Made by a program: the position numbers and the translations under genes | Notes under the pieces: generated by a model | What the model was told of the DNA's origin: nothing | Databases searched by the model: none | What the model saw: the letters and a program-made list of their open reading frames with translations, nothing else | In this document: piece after piece, positions 35,769-46,116 of the stretch | Numbering within the stretch: position 1 is the first letter of the stretch | Layout of the letters: the number at the start of each line of letters is the position of its first letter | Assembly: GCA_002150815.3 (NCBI GenBank) | Contig: NDFF03000323.1 | Location: 1-64,000 of the forward strand | Origin: Grammothele lineata | Taxonomy: Eukaryota > Basidiomycota > Agaricomycetes > Polyporales > Polyporaceae | DNA length: 64,000 bases | Direction of reading: 5' to 3'

Positions 35769-36713
35769 AGCGCGGAAGCATTTGGTTACCTCCCAGCCCG
35801 GACTCTCCTCCTTTCCCGCCTGTGCTATGCTACTGTACATATCCCCACTCCACATACATGTGCTTGTGAGTATTTCTTGGTCGTCATCGCGTTGTGTTTG
35901 TATCTCTGAAAGATTGTATGCGGGGGCTCGGTTTAGAATACGTCTGTATTGGTCTCCGACCAGAATCACGATGGTTGTCTGCCGCAATGTCCAAACATCT
36001 CACATGTTCAGTTGTATTGTCGATCGTCGGCGTCTCGTGAGGTAGGATTGTGTCGCGGTTGCCGGATCCTCCACGCGCTCAACCATCAACTTCGCAGATC
36101 ATCCCGAGGCAGATTGTGGTGCATCTGCATGCCGACTTCAATATCGTATTACATGCTAATCATTCTAGGTTCTACGAGTATATACATGAATAGGCCTGAG
36201 TAGTAGTTGCAGCACGAACAACGCGCGATCGGCCCATATTGTAGGGGAGGGCTCAGAGGAACCTCGGTAAGTTGATACGGTTCCGCCAGATCTTTAGGTC
36301 ACCTTTCACTAATGGATCACGTTGGTAGTTAGCCCCTCTACCCGACCCCTAGCTCGTTCTAGTCTCCCGCCTGCTGATGGATAGCGCATAATGCGCGACC
36401 CGGCCCGGTCTCGGTCAGCGCACGTCCGCACCTTAGTAGCCATTCTGGACGGCCAAGCCGCATGTGGCTAGACCAGCTCTACAGTGCCGACAGACTGCGT
36501 GTCCTAGAGGCGACAAACTTCAGGCCCCGCCGATTCATGTGAGTGAAATGCATCGGTGCGCCTAACAACACGCTGCGTGTGGTTGTGACGATAACGTGGG
36601 AAGGCGAACCAGTTTTCTTCGAGTTCTACTAAATGATACACGTTTGTATTCGACAAAACTATAGCGCTAGCGCTAGACAATCTATATAGTCCGTGATAAT
36701 AGCGTGTTGCCCC
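35769..36713. other. convergent intergenic region, no gene seen
   Basis: 3' flanks of Yra1 and the dioxygenase-like gene; only short frames. Confidence 0.55.
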
Positions 36714-38143
36714 TCATGCAGAGGTAGTGGAGGTCGCAGAAGAAGTGGAAGTCGCGGAGGTGGAGACGGTAGTAGAGGAAGCAGAAGCCACGGAGGAAGG
36801 GGCAATTGAGAACGAACCAGAACCCGAGGGCATCGTCGAGTTGTCACCACCGGGTCCCCCGCCGCTGAGCGTCGAGTTGTTCTTGACGCCGCCATCTTCG
36901 GTGAGCGTCGACGCGGCGCTGATCGTCTTAGAGTTGGTCACGTTGATGCCGACGGCGGCCCAAGCCATGATGCCGTCCGTGACGTTGCTGCCGAGGAAGA
37001 CGTACTCGAGGACGGGGTCAGAGTCCTCCGCCTCCTCGGACATGATAGAGTCGTCCTCGTTGTTCGTCATCGTCTGGTTGTTGGTCGAGTAGGGGGAGAT
37101 CGTATCGACCTCGGTGATGAGGTCCTGGTCCAGGAAGAGCTGGCCGACGTGCGAGACCGTGTCGGACTTGTACGTGCCGTTGGCGGAGAGCGTGCCGTTG
37201 TTGTGCGCGACGATGTGGATGTGCGTCGCGCGGCCGGTGTAGTGGCCGGGGAAGATCGTGAGCCACTGGGCGACACCATCCTCGTTGGTGACCTGGAGGC
37301 CGCGGAGGAAGGTCGTGTTCTGCCAGAGAGATGCGCGTGAGAGAACATCGAAAGCACTGGATACGACGGACACGTACCACGTTGGCCTCAGAACCGTCGC
37401 CGTTACCACTGGCGACAACACCGGAGTAGACACCGGTCGCGTTCGCTATATGTAAGGGTAAGTTATCCTTGAATGGTCTGAAAAGACGAAAAAGAACTCA
37501 CCATGCCAGAAGTCAATGTAGACATCGGGGACGGGCTCGCAAGTGTTGACATCGATCAGTTGGACATCAACGTAGGTGTCGACACCTTCCTGATCCTCGC
37601 GGATGTCCCAGCGGACGTATTCACCATCAACGTCTAACGATGTAACAGGGGAGTGAGTGCAACGCCACGACAAGCGGGCCGTAGGACCTACAATAAGGAC
37701 CCTCGGTGGTCTCGGACTGGAGCACACAGGAGCTGTTGCCCGCAAAGAGAGTGGACGCGTCGGTGTTGTTCGTGACACCGGTGAGGTTAGACTGGTGGTC
37801 GGTCGCAAGCACTTCGTCGAAAGAGCGCTTGTAAGGCATGTCGACAGCTAAATCGGGGCGTCGTGAGCATGCGGGGTAAATTTTCAGAAGATAATGGCGA
37901 CATACGAAGAGACCTCCTCCTCCTCGCCTTGTTCGCAAGGAGAGAGCGACGAGTGATAGCGCGGTCGTAGACACCACCACGCTTGCGCAGTTGGTCCTGG
38001 CAGCCGGCGAGCGAGGCGCGAGTGACGGCCTGGAACTCGGCGCGCTTCATAGCCTCCGTCGATCCGGGGAGGAAGTGAGGGTGAGCAGAGACCGCGGTGG
38101 CGGCCAAGGTGGCGAAAGAGAGAAGGCTGGTGACGTGAACCAT
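36714..38143 (-). CDS. secreted intradiol ring-cleavage dioxygenase-like protein
   Basis: Predicted 399 aa, exons 38143-37906, 37847-37692, 37633-37502, 37445-37378 and 37319-36714. A signal peptide (residues 1-20) is followed by a basic pro-region, then the dioxygenase fold with ETTEGPYYVDGEYVRWDI (Tyr ligand near 131), VDVQLIDVNTCEPVPDVYID, FWHANATGVYSGV and FPGHYTGRATHIHI, which supplies the second Tyr and the two His iron ligands. Such extracellular fungal proteins cleave catechol-type rings between the hydroxyls and are linked to lignin-derived aromatics. The C-terminal 90 residues form a Ser/Thr/Gly-rich tail with many NxS/T sites, suggesting cell-wall association. Close to the aryl-alcohol-type reductase, though separated by a ligase gene. 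Confidence 0.87.
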
Positions 38144-39161
38144 GGTGTCGAGTTCGCAAGAGAACGGCGGGAGGAGGAAGGGTCGAAAGGCTGGAAGGTG
38201 CGGGGAAGGAAGGCGCGGTGCGGCGTGTTCTGGAGTGCCCCTCTCAACGTACGATTCCGCTTTTTGTACCCTGCACGTACGGACGGCGCACTAGTGCACG
38301 CCCGACCACCTGACATAACACAGAGATGGTTTGCCGGCGCAGTGTGCGGCCTCTCGCACATCGACGGCTCTCGATGGCCACCTACGTCGGTGTGCAGGCT
38401 GAGTTCGGTCCAGTGCGGGGTACGTAAAATGCTGCGGTTCTCATTGGTTGAGCTCCAACCGCAGCGCAATGAGAAGGCGGAAAATCCTGCGTGTGGAGCG
38501 GGGAAGGATAAGCGGACGGATCGGAGACAGTCCGAGACGGAGTGTTGAAGAAAGCGGTGCACACCTTGAACAAATCATCCGTGTCTTGTGGTTCGCATAT
38601 ACCGTACGCTCTCCGTGGGATGCGACAGAGTTCAGCCTGACCACGTGGATCCGGGACCGTCGTTATTCATAGCGTTCTACTATGAGGTGCGTTAGAAAGT
38701 ATGTCGACTGCTGAGTTCTTTGAACCCTCACCTACGTGACGGCATCCGAGCGTATGAAAAATTGTCACCGGCCAACGTCGCGGCCTATCAAACACATGTG
38801 TATTAGGCCCCCGTTACCAGTGCGAGATCTGCGCACATGAGTGCAAAACTTCATACCGAAGAATGGGCGCGGAGGCGCAGCAGCAGCTTTGTGACTATAA
38901 ATCGAGGGTGGATGTGCATGCTGCGTCGTGGTCGAAGGCCGAGGTCCGGATGCCAAGCGCTGCGGAGGGCGGATCGACGTCAGCTTGCACCGCTTTTCAG
39001 TCCTCCGGCCAAACGAGGCACTGACTGCAAACGTTGGAACTGTATTGCGTTTCTTCATCTCCAGCCTACTCTGCGTCTGTACATCTATGCCGGCCACCTG
39101 GCGATTTGTTTGCATTATGGCCATGCACGCCAGGTTAACCTGTGTAGTCCTAAAAAGAAAT
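38144..39161. other. intergenic, no gene seen
   Basis: Promoter of the dioxygenase-like gene on the left; no coding signal otherwise. A T-rich run (minus strand) just left of the tRNA acts as its terminator. Confidence 0.5.
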
Positions 39162-39233
39162 TAGCACCTCCTGGTTTCGATCCAGGGACTTCAGGGTTAT
39201 GAGCCCTGCACGCTTCCACTGCGTCAAGTTGCT
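39162..39233 (-). tRNA. trnM-CAU: initiator tRNA-Met (CAU), copy 1, one acceptor-stem mismatch
   Basis: 72-nt cloverleaf. D stem ACGC/GCGT, anticodon stem CAGGG/CCCTG around CTCATAA, and T arm CCTGG-ATCGAAA-CCAGG. The A1-U72 pair, the ATCGAAA T loop and the three G-C pairs under the anticodon loop mark it as an initiator. It is followed by a T-rich terminator (TTTCTTTTT). Compared with copy 2 at 55132 it differs at one base, which turns the fifth acceptor-stem pair into A-G. Confidence 0.9.
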
Positions 39234-39460
39234 ATGCGTAACGATTTCATAGTAAGCATGATAACACTGATTGGCAGCAGAGCAACAAAAACAAACTTTA
39301 GTCCACGATGGGCGCCCCGTACACGCACAGAATACATAGCATTACAGTTATGTTATAGACTTGCAACAGCAGACACGAGCACAAAGGGAATAGCAAGACC
39401 TCTGAACAGCCGAGACATATAGGAAACAATGAACGCCCGCGCAATCGGGGGCGAAGAACC

Positions 39461-41442
39461 TCAGGTCTTGAAGATGCGCAGCAGACGGCTCTCGGTGACG
39501 ATACGCGTCCGACATAGGGGACATTCGCGCGTGCTGTTCATGATCAGGTCTGAGCAGCCCCGGCACATCGCTAGATGCCTGTAGGTCCGGGATAAGACAG
39601 ATTAGCCCGCAGCGCATGACGGCAGTATACCAAGGACAGAGACGCACCCGCAGTCCACGATCGCGATGTTGGCCTCCTCATCCTGGCAGATCACACACAG
39701 ACCGGTCCGCTCTAGGCGTGACGCCATCGCCTGCGCCTTCGGCGTCATCGTGCTCGCCGGCGCGGATGACGCCGTCGGGCCCTTCGGGGACGACGATGTG
39801 GCGGCCGGTGGCGTCCTCACTCCCTCCGCCCGCGGGACAGAGATCGGCACCGACGTCGCCGGCGGACGGTCGACAACGTGCGCCTCGCCACCCGTACCTC
39901 CCTCGTCCTCGGTGTCTTCCACTGTCGTCTGCCTCGCCGCTCTTGCCCGTGCCGCCTCCCGCTCTCGGGCTTCTTCCTCCCGCATCCGGCGCATCTGTTC
40001 TTCGAGCTCGCGCTCTTCCGCTTCCTCTACCTCCTTGCGCGCACGCTCGGCGCGCTCCTCATTCACTAGCTCACGGACGCGCGCGACGAGCTCGCTCTTC
40101 TCAACTGCCATCCTCGCTGTCATGTGGTTCTTGAAGAGGATCTCTTTGAGCGAGCCGACTGAGAGTGCGGAGACCTGCGTGTCGGACATCTCGAGCAACT
40201 CGTCGATGCTCGGTACGATAACCGGACGCGCGGGTGAAGTCGCTCGGGGAGTCGAGGATGTAGACGCGGCCCGTGGTCGACCTCCGCCGCTTGGCGGAGG
40301 TACGTTAAGGTTGTCAGAGCGGGAGCGGGGCGTCTGCTGCGGCCGCGACGGTTGCGGTGGATGAGGCGGGTACGATGGATGTGGCGCATGTGGGCCGTAT
40401 CCGTGACCGGGTGGGTATCCTGGGGGCGGCGCATATCGTGGTGGCGGATGGCCGTGAGGATAGGACGACGGCCTAGGAGGTGGCTGGTATCTGCTCGGAC
40501 CCGAGGTCGTACGTTGTCGCGGTCTGTATTGCTGGTACTGAGATTGGGGCTGTTGTGGAGGAGGCGGTGGTGGCGTCTCTGAAGAACTGCGGTCTCCAGA
40601 CATGGCATCCATAGCTCGCGAGAAGAAACCCCGGGGACGGCTGTCCGCGCGATTAGGCACTGAGTACTTCCTGTAGTAACTTTCCCTCTCGCGCGGTAGG
40701 CACCCGTTAGGTCCCTAACAAGTGAACGTAAGTATCCGACCGTCGTATTGGACATTGGGCTGGTGGAAACGTATTCAGGCGAATATATACGCCACATACT
40801 CAAAGGCAAGGGAGGTGACGGGGACCGCAAGTAGACGGAGGTCACCTCGCGATGGCTAGGGAACTTGTACCACACGAGACCGCGCATGCAGCTTCGACAT
40901 CGTGAAGACTCACCCTAGCAGCGACTAGTTTATCGATGAACTCATCCTTCTCCAGAATGCCTGCGACGTTGATGTTGTATGCCTTAGCGTACTTCTTAAG
41001 TTTCGCCATGGGCAATTGCTTCAGCCGTCCCCTCCCGCTTGCTGTGACTGCACACTTGCGACCCTGAATACACGCCCCTCTCACATTCGACCACTACGAA
41101 ATGACACTTACTTTGTAGCATCTCGGCACAGAAAGCACATACTGGCATTGGATCATAACCACTCGTGTTCCCGACATCCACACCGCGGGATCCTTCTAAC
41201 CTCCGGGGCATGAGGGCTTGATAATCGGTGCAGGAGTGGCAATAGGAGTAGCCTGCGCCAGGGCGTGAATGAAAGGGAGCCACAGCTCGGAGCCAGCAAG
41301 AAAACATACCACAATGGTTACACTTGCGGGTTCGCGCGAAGATGACATTGAACTCCTTGTTACATTTCCGACAGGCTGGTTCGTTGGCGGTGTACTCTGG
41401 GGGTGGACCGCTAAGCAGTGGTAGTCCTCTCCCGTCGGCCAT
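39461..41442 (-). CDS. FYVE-like/SAP/RING E3 ubiquitin ligase (RNF34/CARP-like architecture)
   Basis: Predicted 530 aa, exons 41442-41310, 41252-41112, 41047-40914, 40714-39648 and 39578-39461. Residues about 20-88 form a FYVE-like zinc finger (CRKCNKEF, CNHCG, YCHSCTDY, CAFC). A SAP-like helix pair follows (LPMAKLKKYAKAYNI), then GPNGCLPRERESYYRKYSV, a long Pro/Tyr-rich disordered stretch, a second SAP-like motif (SVGSLKEILFKNHM), a charged coiled coil with many E/R repeats, and a C-terminal RING: CVICQDEEANIAIVDCGH, CRGC, CPLC. This order matches animal RNF34/RFFL ligases, which work at endosomes. The fungal protein probably ubiquitinates substrates at endomembranes; the substrate is unknown. 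The start ATG begins the zinc-finger exon. Confidence 0.85.
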
Positions 41443-42635
41443 GTCGAGAGCAACGTGGATAGAGGAGCGTTTGAAGAACTGAAGAGGAGTTATAAGTCGT
41501 GGAGGCGGGGGTCAATGGGCTTGAAGCATCGGTAAGCAGAGTAAGCAGATCCGGTGCTTTCCAGTAAATTCGGCCGGCATCTGATGCCCGATTATCTCGG
41601 AGTCGAGCTATGTTGCCAACGGTTCCCCTTTCCGGCAATTCTCACTACTGGCATCCAGAGACTCGCAGTCTTTCCGGCCCTCGTCATGCTCTGTTCTTCC
41701 TTGTCATCTTTCTGCATATCGAGCTACTGTACGCAGCATGCAAAAATGCCACTGGACGAAACCCCACTTCAAACCCTACTATACTAGCTAACGCCTGTCC
41801 TACAAGTTGTCATCCGGAATCAGGATCAAGCCTAGATGTCGATGAGCCCATGCCCGAGGACTACAGCTCATCGCAGCGACGCAGCGGACAAAGCTCCCAC
41901 AATTGTATCTTATCTGGCTGTATCTCCTGATACACTACTCTTTGCAACCCACGAGAATCAGAATCGGAGCGCATCATCGACGCCCGTCGCATCCCGATTG
42001 CTGGTCTCAACAAGTCGTTATTTGGCTACGTGCGTAATCCTTGTCTCCCATGCTCTTATTATAAACTTTGTATGGTACTTTTGGGTGATACGTGGACGTC
42101 GGGGTACATTGAACCCTTGATAGTGCCGCTATTATGAGCCGGAGCGCTGAGCGCTGAGCCTCCGATCGGTGGCCGATCGGTATATGCACGCCGATCCTGT
42201 ATCGAGCATATTTTTTCCTGATTGCTATATGTCTGCTATTACTTACACCTTCTGTACGCTCTCAACGACTCAATAGACGCATCTGTGTTCAATTCGTTTT
42301 CAATCTTGATTTAGGTGTGATGCATTAACACGCTAAGTCACTAACTCCGTATATTTTGGATTGTAGATCACTCGAGGTGCATTCCCAGTGCATTCCCGAT
42401 CGGCGATCCAGCGTGTTTGCGCTTTCCATCCGTGCGCGTACGCGTCGCTCGGCATCCTGCTAAGTTCTTCGTCCGGCCTTAACCCCCGCACAGCCGCCAG
42501 CCACCCCGGAGTGATGTAGTATCGATCCCAGGTCAGACTCATTTCATATATAGACGACCTCGTTCAGCTCCTTCGCTCACACGCCTCCTCTAGTTCCATT
42601 TAACTTTACCGCTCTCTCGCGCCACAAAGACTGCA
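41443..42635. other. divergent intergenic region, no gene seen
   Basis: Promoters of the ligase (left) and reductase (right). Intervening frames are short and unsupported. Confidence 0.5.
42547..42552 (+). promoter_or_regulatory. TATA box of the aldo-keto reductase gene
   Basis: TATATA about 85-90 nt upstream of the ATG at 42636, a usual distance for a fungal promoter. Confidence 0.4.
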
Positions 42636-44192
42636 ATGTCAGCCGCAACGCTCTGGGGCCCTGCCCCTCCGCCTCCTACTGCTCTCGGTCGGCACCGCCG
42701 ACTCTCCTCCCTCGCGGGCGTGCTCGTCTCGCCCATCTGCCTCGGAGGTATGAGCATCGGTGACAAGTGGGCAAACGCGGGCTTCGGGGCTATGGACAAG
42801 GACTCCAGCTTCAAGCTCCTCGACGCGTTTTTCGATGCCGGCGGAAACTTCGTCGACACAGCGTGCAACTACCAAGACGAGAGTTCCGAAGAGTTCCTCG
42901 GCGAGTGGATGGAGACGCGTGGGATTAGGGAGCAGATGGTCATCGCTACGAAGGTATGTTCATTCGCCGGATACTTCAGCTTCGCTGTATGTAACTCACC
43001 TGATCGGGGCGTACAGTATACGACCAACTTCAAGCGTGGGCGGACTGATATCAAGCAGAAGTCGGCGTACGTCGGGAATAGTATGAAGTCGCTTCACAAT
43101 GCAGTAGAAGCCTCTCTCAAGAAACTGCGCACGTCGTACATCGACGTCCTCTTCGTTCACTGGGTGAGCAGATCGTTCATTTGCCTTGCATGCATGTGAC
43201 GCTTAATAAATTGGCTTCAATAGTGGGACTATCAGACCAGCGTCGAGGAGGTCATGAACGGCCTCCACGCGCTCGTCATGGCTGGCAAGGTCCTCTATAT
43301 CGTGAGTCTATCCTCCTGCATCACCGTTAACGCTTCACTCTGACAATACCAATGTGCCTAGGGTGTATCGAATACACCAGCGTGGGTCGTCGCTCAGGCC
43401 AACATGTACGCGCGCTGCCACGGCAAGACGCCGTTCGCAGTCTACCAAGGACTATGGAGCGTGCTCGACCGAGACGTCGAGCACGAGATCCTGCCCATGG
43501 TGCGCAAAGAAGGCATGGCGTTCATGCCGTGGAGCGTGCTTGTCATGGGTAAAATTCGCTCGGACAGCCAAGAGCAGGAGCGCCGCGAGACTGGTGAAAA
43601 AGGTACTTTTTTTGTATTCAGAAGGCTTCTGGCGGTTTCGGGCGTGAGGTGCTGACTCTGAATGTTTAGGGCGTGTGTTAATGACTCCGGAGTGGGAGCG
43701 CAACGAGAAGGAGCGCGCGATGGCCAAGGTTCTCGAGGAGGTGGCCGCTGAACTCGGTGCCAGGTCTGTCCAGTCCGGTCAGTATTGCGTCTCCCTCCAA
43801 ATCGCCGTAGGATTCCATGGCTCCTGTTTACTGACGTTGTCACTTTCCCACATGCTCGTAGTGGCGATCGCGTACGTGATGCAGAAACAGCCGTACGTCT
43901 TCCCCATCATCGGCGGGCGCAAGGTCGAGCACATGCTCTCCAACATCGAAGCCCTCGAGATCGCCCTTACCGACGCCCAAATTGCGAAGATCGAGGCTGT
44001 CTCTCCGTGCGAGCCCCGCTTCCCCGCCACGTTGATCGTGAGTCTTTCTTTCTCACATACGTTGTGAGTGACGTTCTTACCCCGGTCACTTAGGGCGACG
44101 GCACGAAGGTCCCGCTTCCGATCTTCAACGCCGTGCATGTGGATAGTTGGCCACTAGCGCAAGCTATCCGGCCGGCCCCGGCACAAGGATAG
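42636..44192 (+). CDS. aryl-alcohol dehydrogenase-type aldo-keto reductase
   Basis: Predicted 388 aa, exons 42636-42953, 43017-43163, 43224-43301, 43362-43602, 43670-43777, 43862-44037 and 44094-44192. The AKR catalytic tetrad is present: Asp74 and Tyr79 in NFVDTACNYQ, Lys106 at the end of ATK, His154 in LFVHWWDYQTSV. The NADP-binding end IIGGRKVEHMLSNIEAL is typical of fungal AAD proteins. These cytosolic enzymes reversibly reduce aryl aldehydes such as veratraldehyde or anisaldehyde and support peroxide cycling in lignin decay. One donor is the non-consensus GTCAGT. Length agrees with the family. Confidence 0.92.
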
Positions 44193-44349
44193 CCATGTCG
44201 ATATTAATCAGGACAATGTATGCAGTGCATGTCCAATAAGTAGTCAACGGTACGGCGCTGCCTTGTGTAATACCATATTCTCGTGGGCCAGAAAAAGCAT
44301 TAGCAGGGCGATGTCTACCACCTGGAGTCATTGAGCGTTTGGTGAATGT

Positions 44350-45782
44350 CTAGGAAGTGCTGATCGTCCTAGTCGGCACGTACCAGGTTACATCCACTTC
44401 GAGGATGCCTCGGGAGTGCAGGCCCGCGAACGCCCTATCAATCGCAGTCCGGCACGTCACATTCCAGTTTCCCTCTGTGGCGCGTATCTCCTGGGCCGCA
44501 ATCACATTGAATGAGAGCGAGGTCAGCTTCGGGAAGCGTGTGGGCGCGAGAGCCTCGTCGATCGCCTGTAGGCCGAGCACTTGTGGGTCCTCGAGCGTTG
44601 TCCGGGAAACCACTCTGTCCGCCAGGGAAAGCTTGACCCTATTGAGCGTGAGGGGGCAGCGAGAGAGGAGAGCAGCGACTGCTTTGCCGGGAGCGTGTGG
44701 CAGGGGTTCGGGAGAGCGGTGCCACATGAGGAGGTCGATGGCCTCGAGTTTCTTGCAAGGAGACAAATCGATTTTAGGCAACAACTTGAATTCTACGAAC
44801 CCAGCACGAACGTTCCAGTGCGTACATGAGCGATTGCAGATAGGAGAGGAAACGGTACAAGGTGCTTACCTGAGAATTGAATGCTGCAGCCGTGATCGCG
44901 TGGACGGAGTCCGGGGTGGCGGGCGTGTAACCGGAGGGACAGCAGGGACTGACCCGCACGCACAAGCAGCCGTCCGGCTCCCTGCAGGGCTTCCGCTGAC
45001 CCATACTCAAGCGTAAGGTGCTGTAGGACACCAGGCGCAAGCGTGTTCGCTAGGCCATCCAGGAGCGCTGACGTAGATGATTTGGTCGCACACTCGCCGT
45101 GTCTCACCGCCTCGTGGACCGAGAGGTTTCGGATGCGGATCGGCCGGCGGAAGAGCTCCTGATCCACTGGCCAGTATTGAGGTGATGTGGGCGGGGCGAC
45201 GTATGGGCCCACGGCGGACAGAATGACTTGTTCGGCCTCGAAGAAGGAGAGTACGCGGAGTACGTCATATGTGGACGGGAGTGTGGGAGCACCGGAAAGG
45301 CACAGCTTTGCGAGGGGAAAAGAAGCCGAATGATTGTCGTCGGTGACGCACCCGGATAACGAACGGATCGCCGGCGAAGTATCCAACGTGCAAGGCATGC
45401 CCGTCCGGAAGGTGCTCAACGAGAGATCCTTTAGGTTGGGGACCAAAGATACTAGTTGCGCTATGTGCTCGTCGTTGAGAGTCATACGAGTTGAAGATCG
45501 GAGGTACGATCCGTGTACCCTTATTGCAGTGACTTGCTCGGCTACACGGGGATAGGCGCCAAGGAATCTGAGGAGCTCATTGAAAGGTTCTCCTTCAGTA
45601 TTAACATTGAGGTGTGTTTTGAAGTAGAATTCGACCGCAACTGCGCGCATGCAGCTACATACTTCGGAGCATGATTTGTATGTCGCTCGGGTGGGCCGGA
45701 TAGAGCGGGCATCCGAGGGGACGAGGGATAAGATGATGTGCTTCAATTCGGTAGGAAGATCGCAGAGCGTGAGGAGGTGCAT
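44350..45782 (-). CDS. F-box-like protein, unknown target
   Basis: Predicted 451 aa from two exons (45782-44870 and 44792-44350). The N-terminus LCDLPTELKHIILSLVPSDA looks like a degenerate F-box, followed by leucine-rich segments (LVSLVPNLKDLSLSTF, LQHLTLEYG, FPKLTSLSFNVIAA) with the spacing of irregular LRRs. Agaricomycete genomes carry hundreds of such F-box/LRR-like genes. SCF ligase membership is inferred from the first 25 residues only. It is tail-to-tail with the reductase gene. Confidence 0.72.
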
Positions 45783-46116
45783 GTCGAGGTCTGGCAGGTG
45801 GAACGGTGTAGAGAGGGCGGCGGGGTTGGGTGACTCACGGCTCTCGGGAGCGACGGTCTGGCTTTAAAGTGGACACGAGGCCGACGGTGCTGACGCTGGC
45901 ACTAAACATGCGGCAGAGGCGGCGGAGGCCGAATCTCGGGCGTATGGGCTCGCCAAGAGAGTCGGTTTCCATAATGAGCACTATGCTACAGTCATGATTA
46001 GGAGGCGAGAGCGGGGTACTCAGCGATACGACAGCGAAAGACAGACATGAACGATCACAAAGACAAGGGAGGCTAGAATCACCGGCGAGAACCGCGCTAT
46101 CCTTGAGAGAAACTCA
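45783..46116. other. short intergenic region, no gene seen
   Basis: 334 bp between two minus-strand genes: promoter of the F-box-like gene and 3' end of the PHD gene. Confidence 0.55.
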
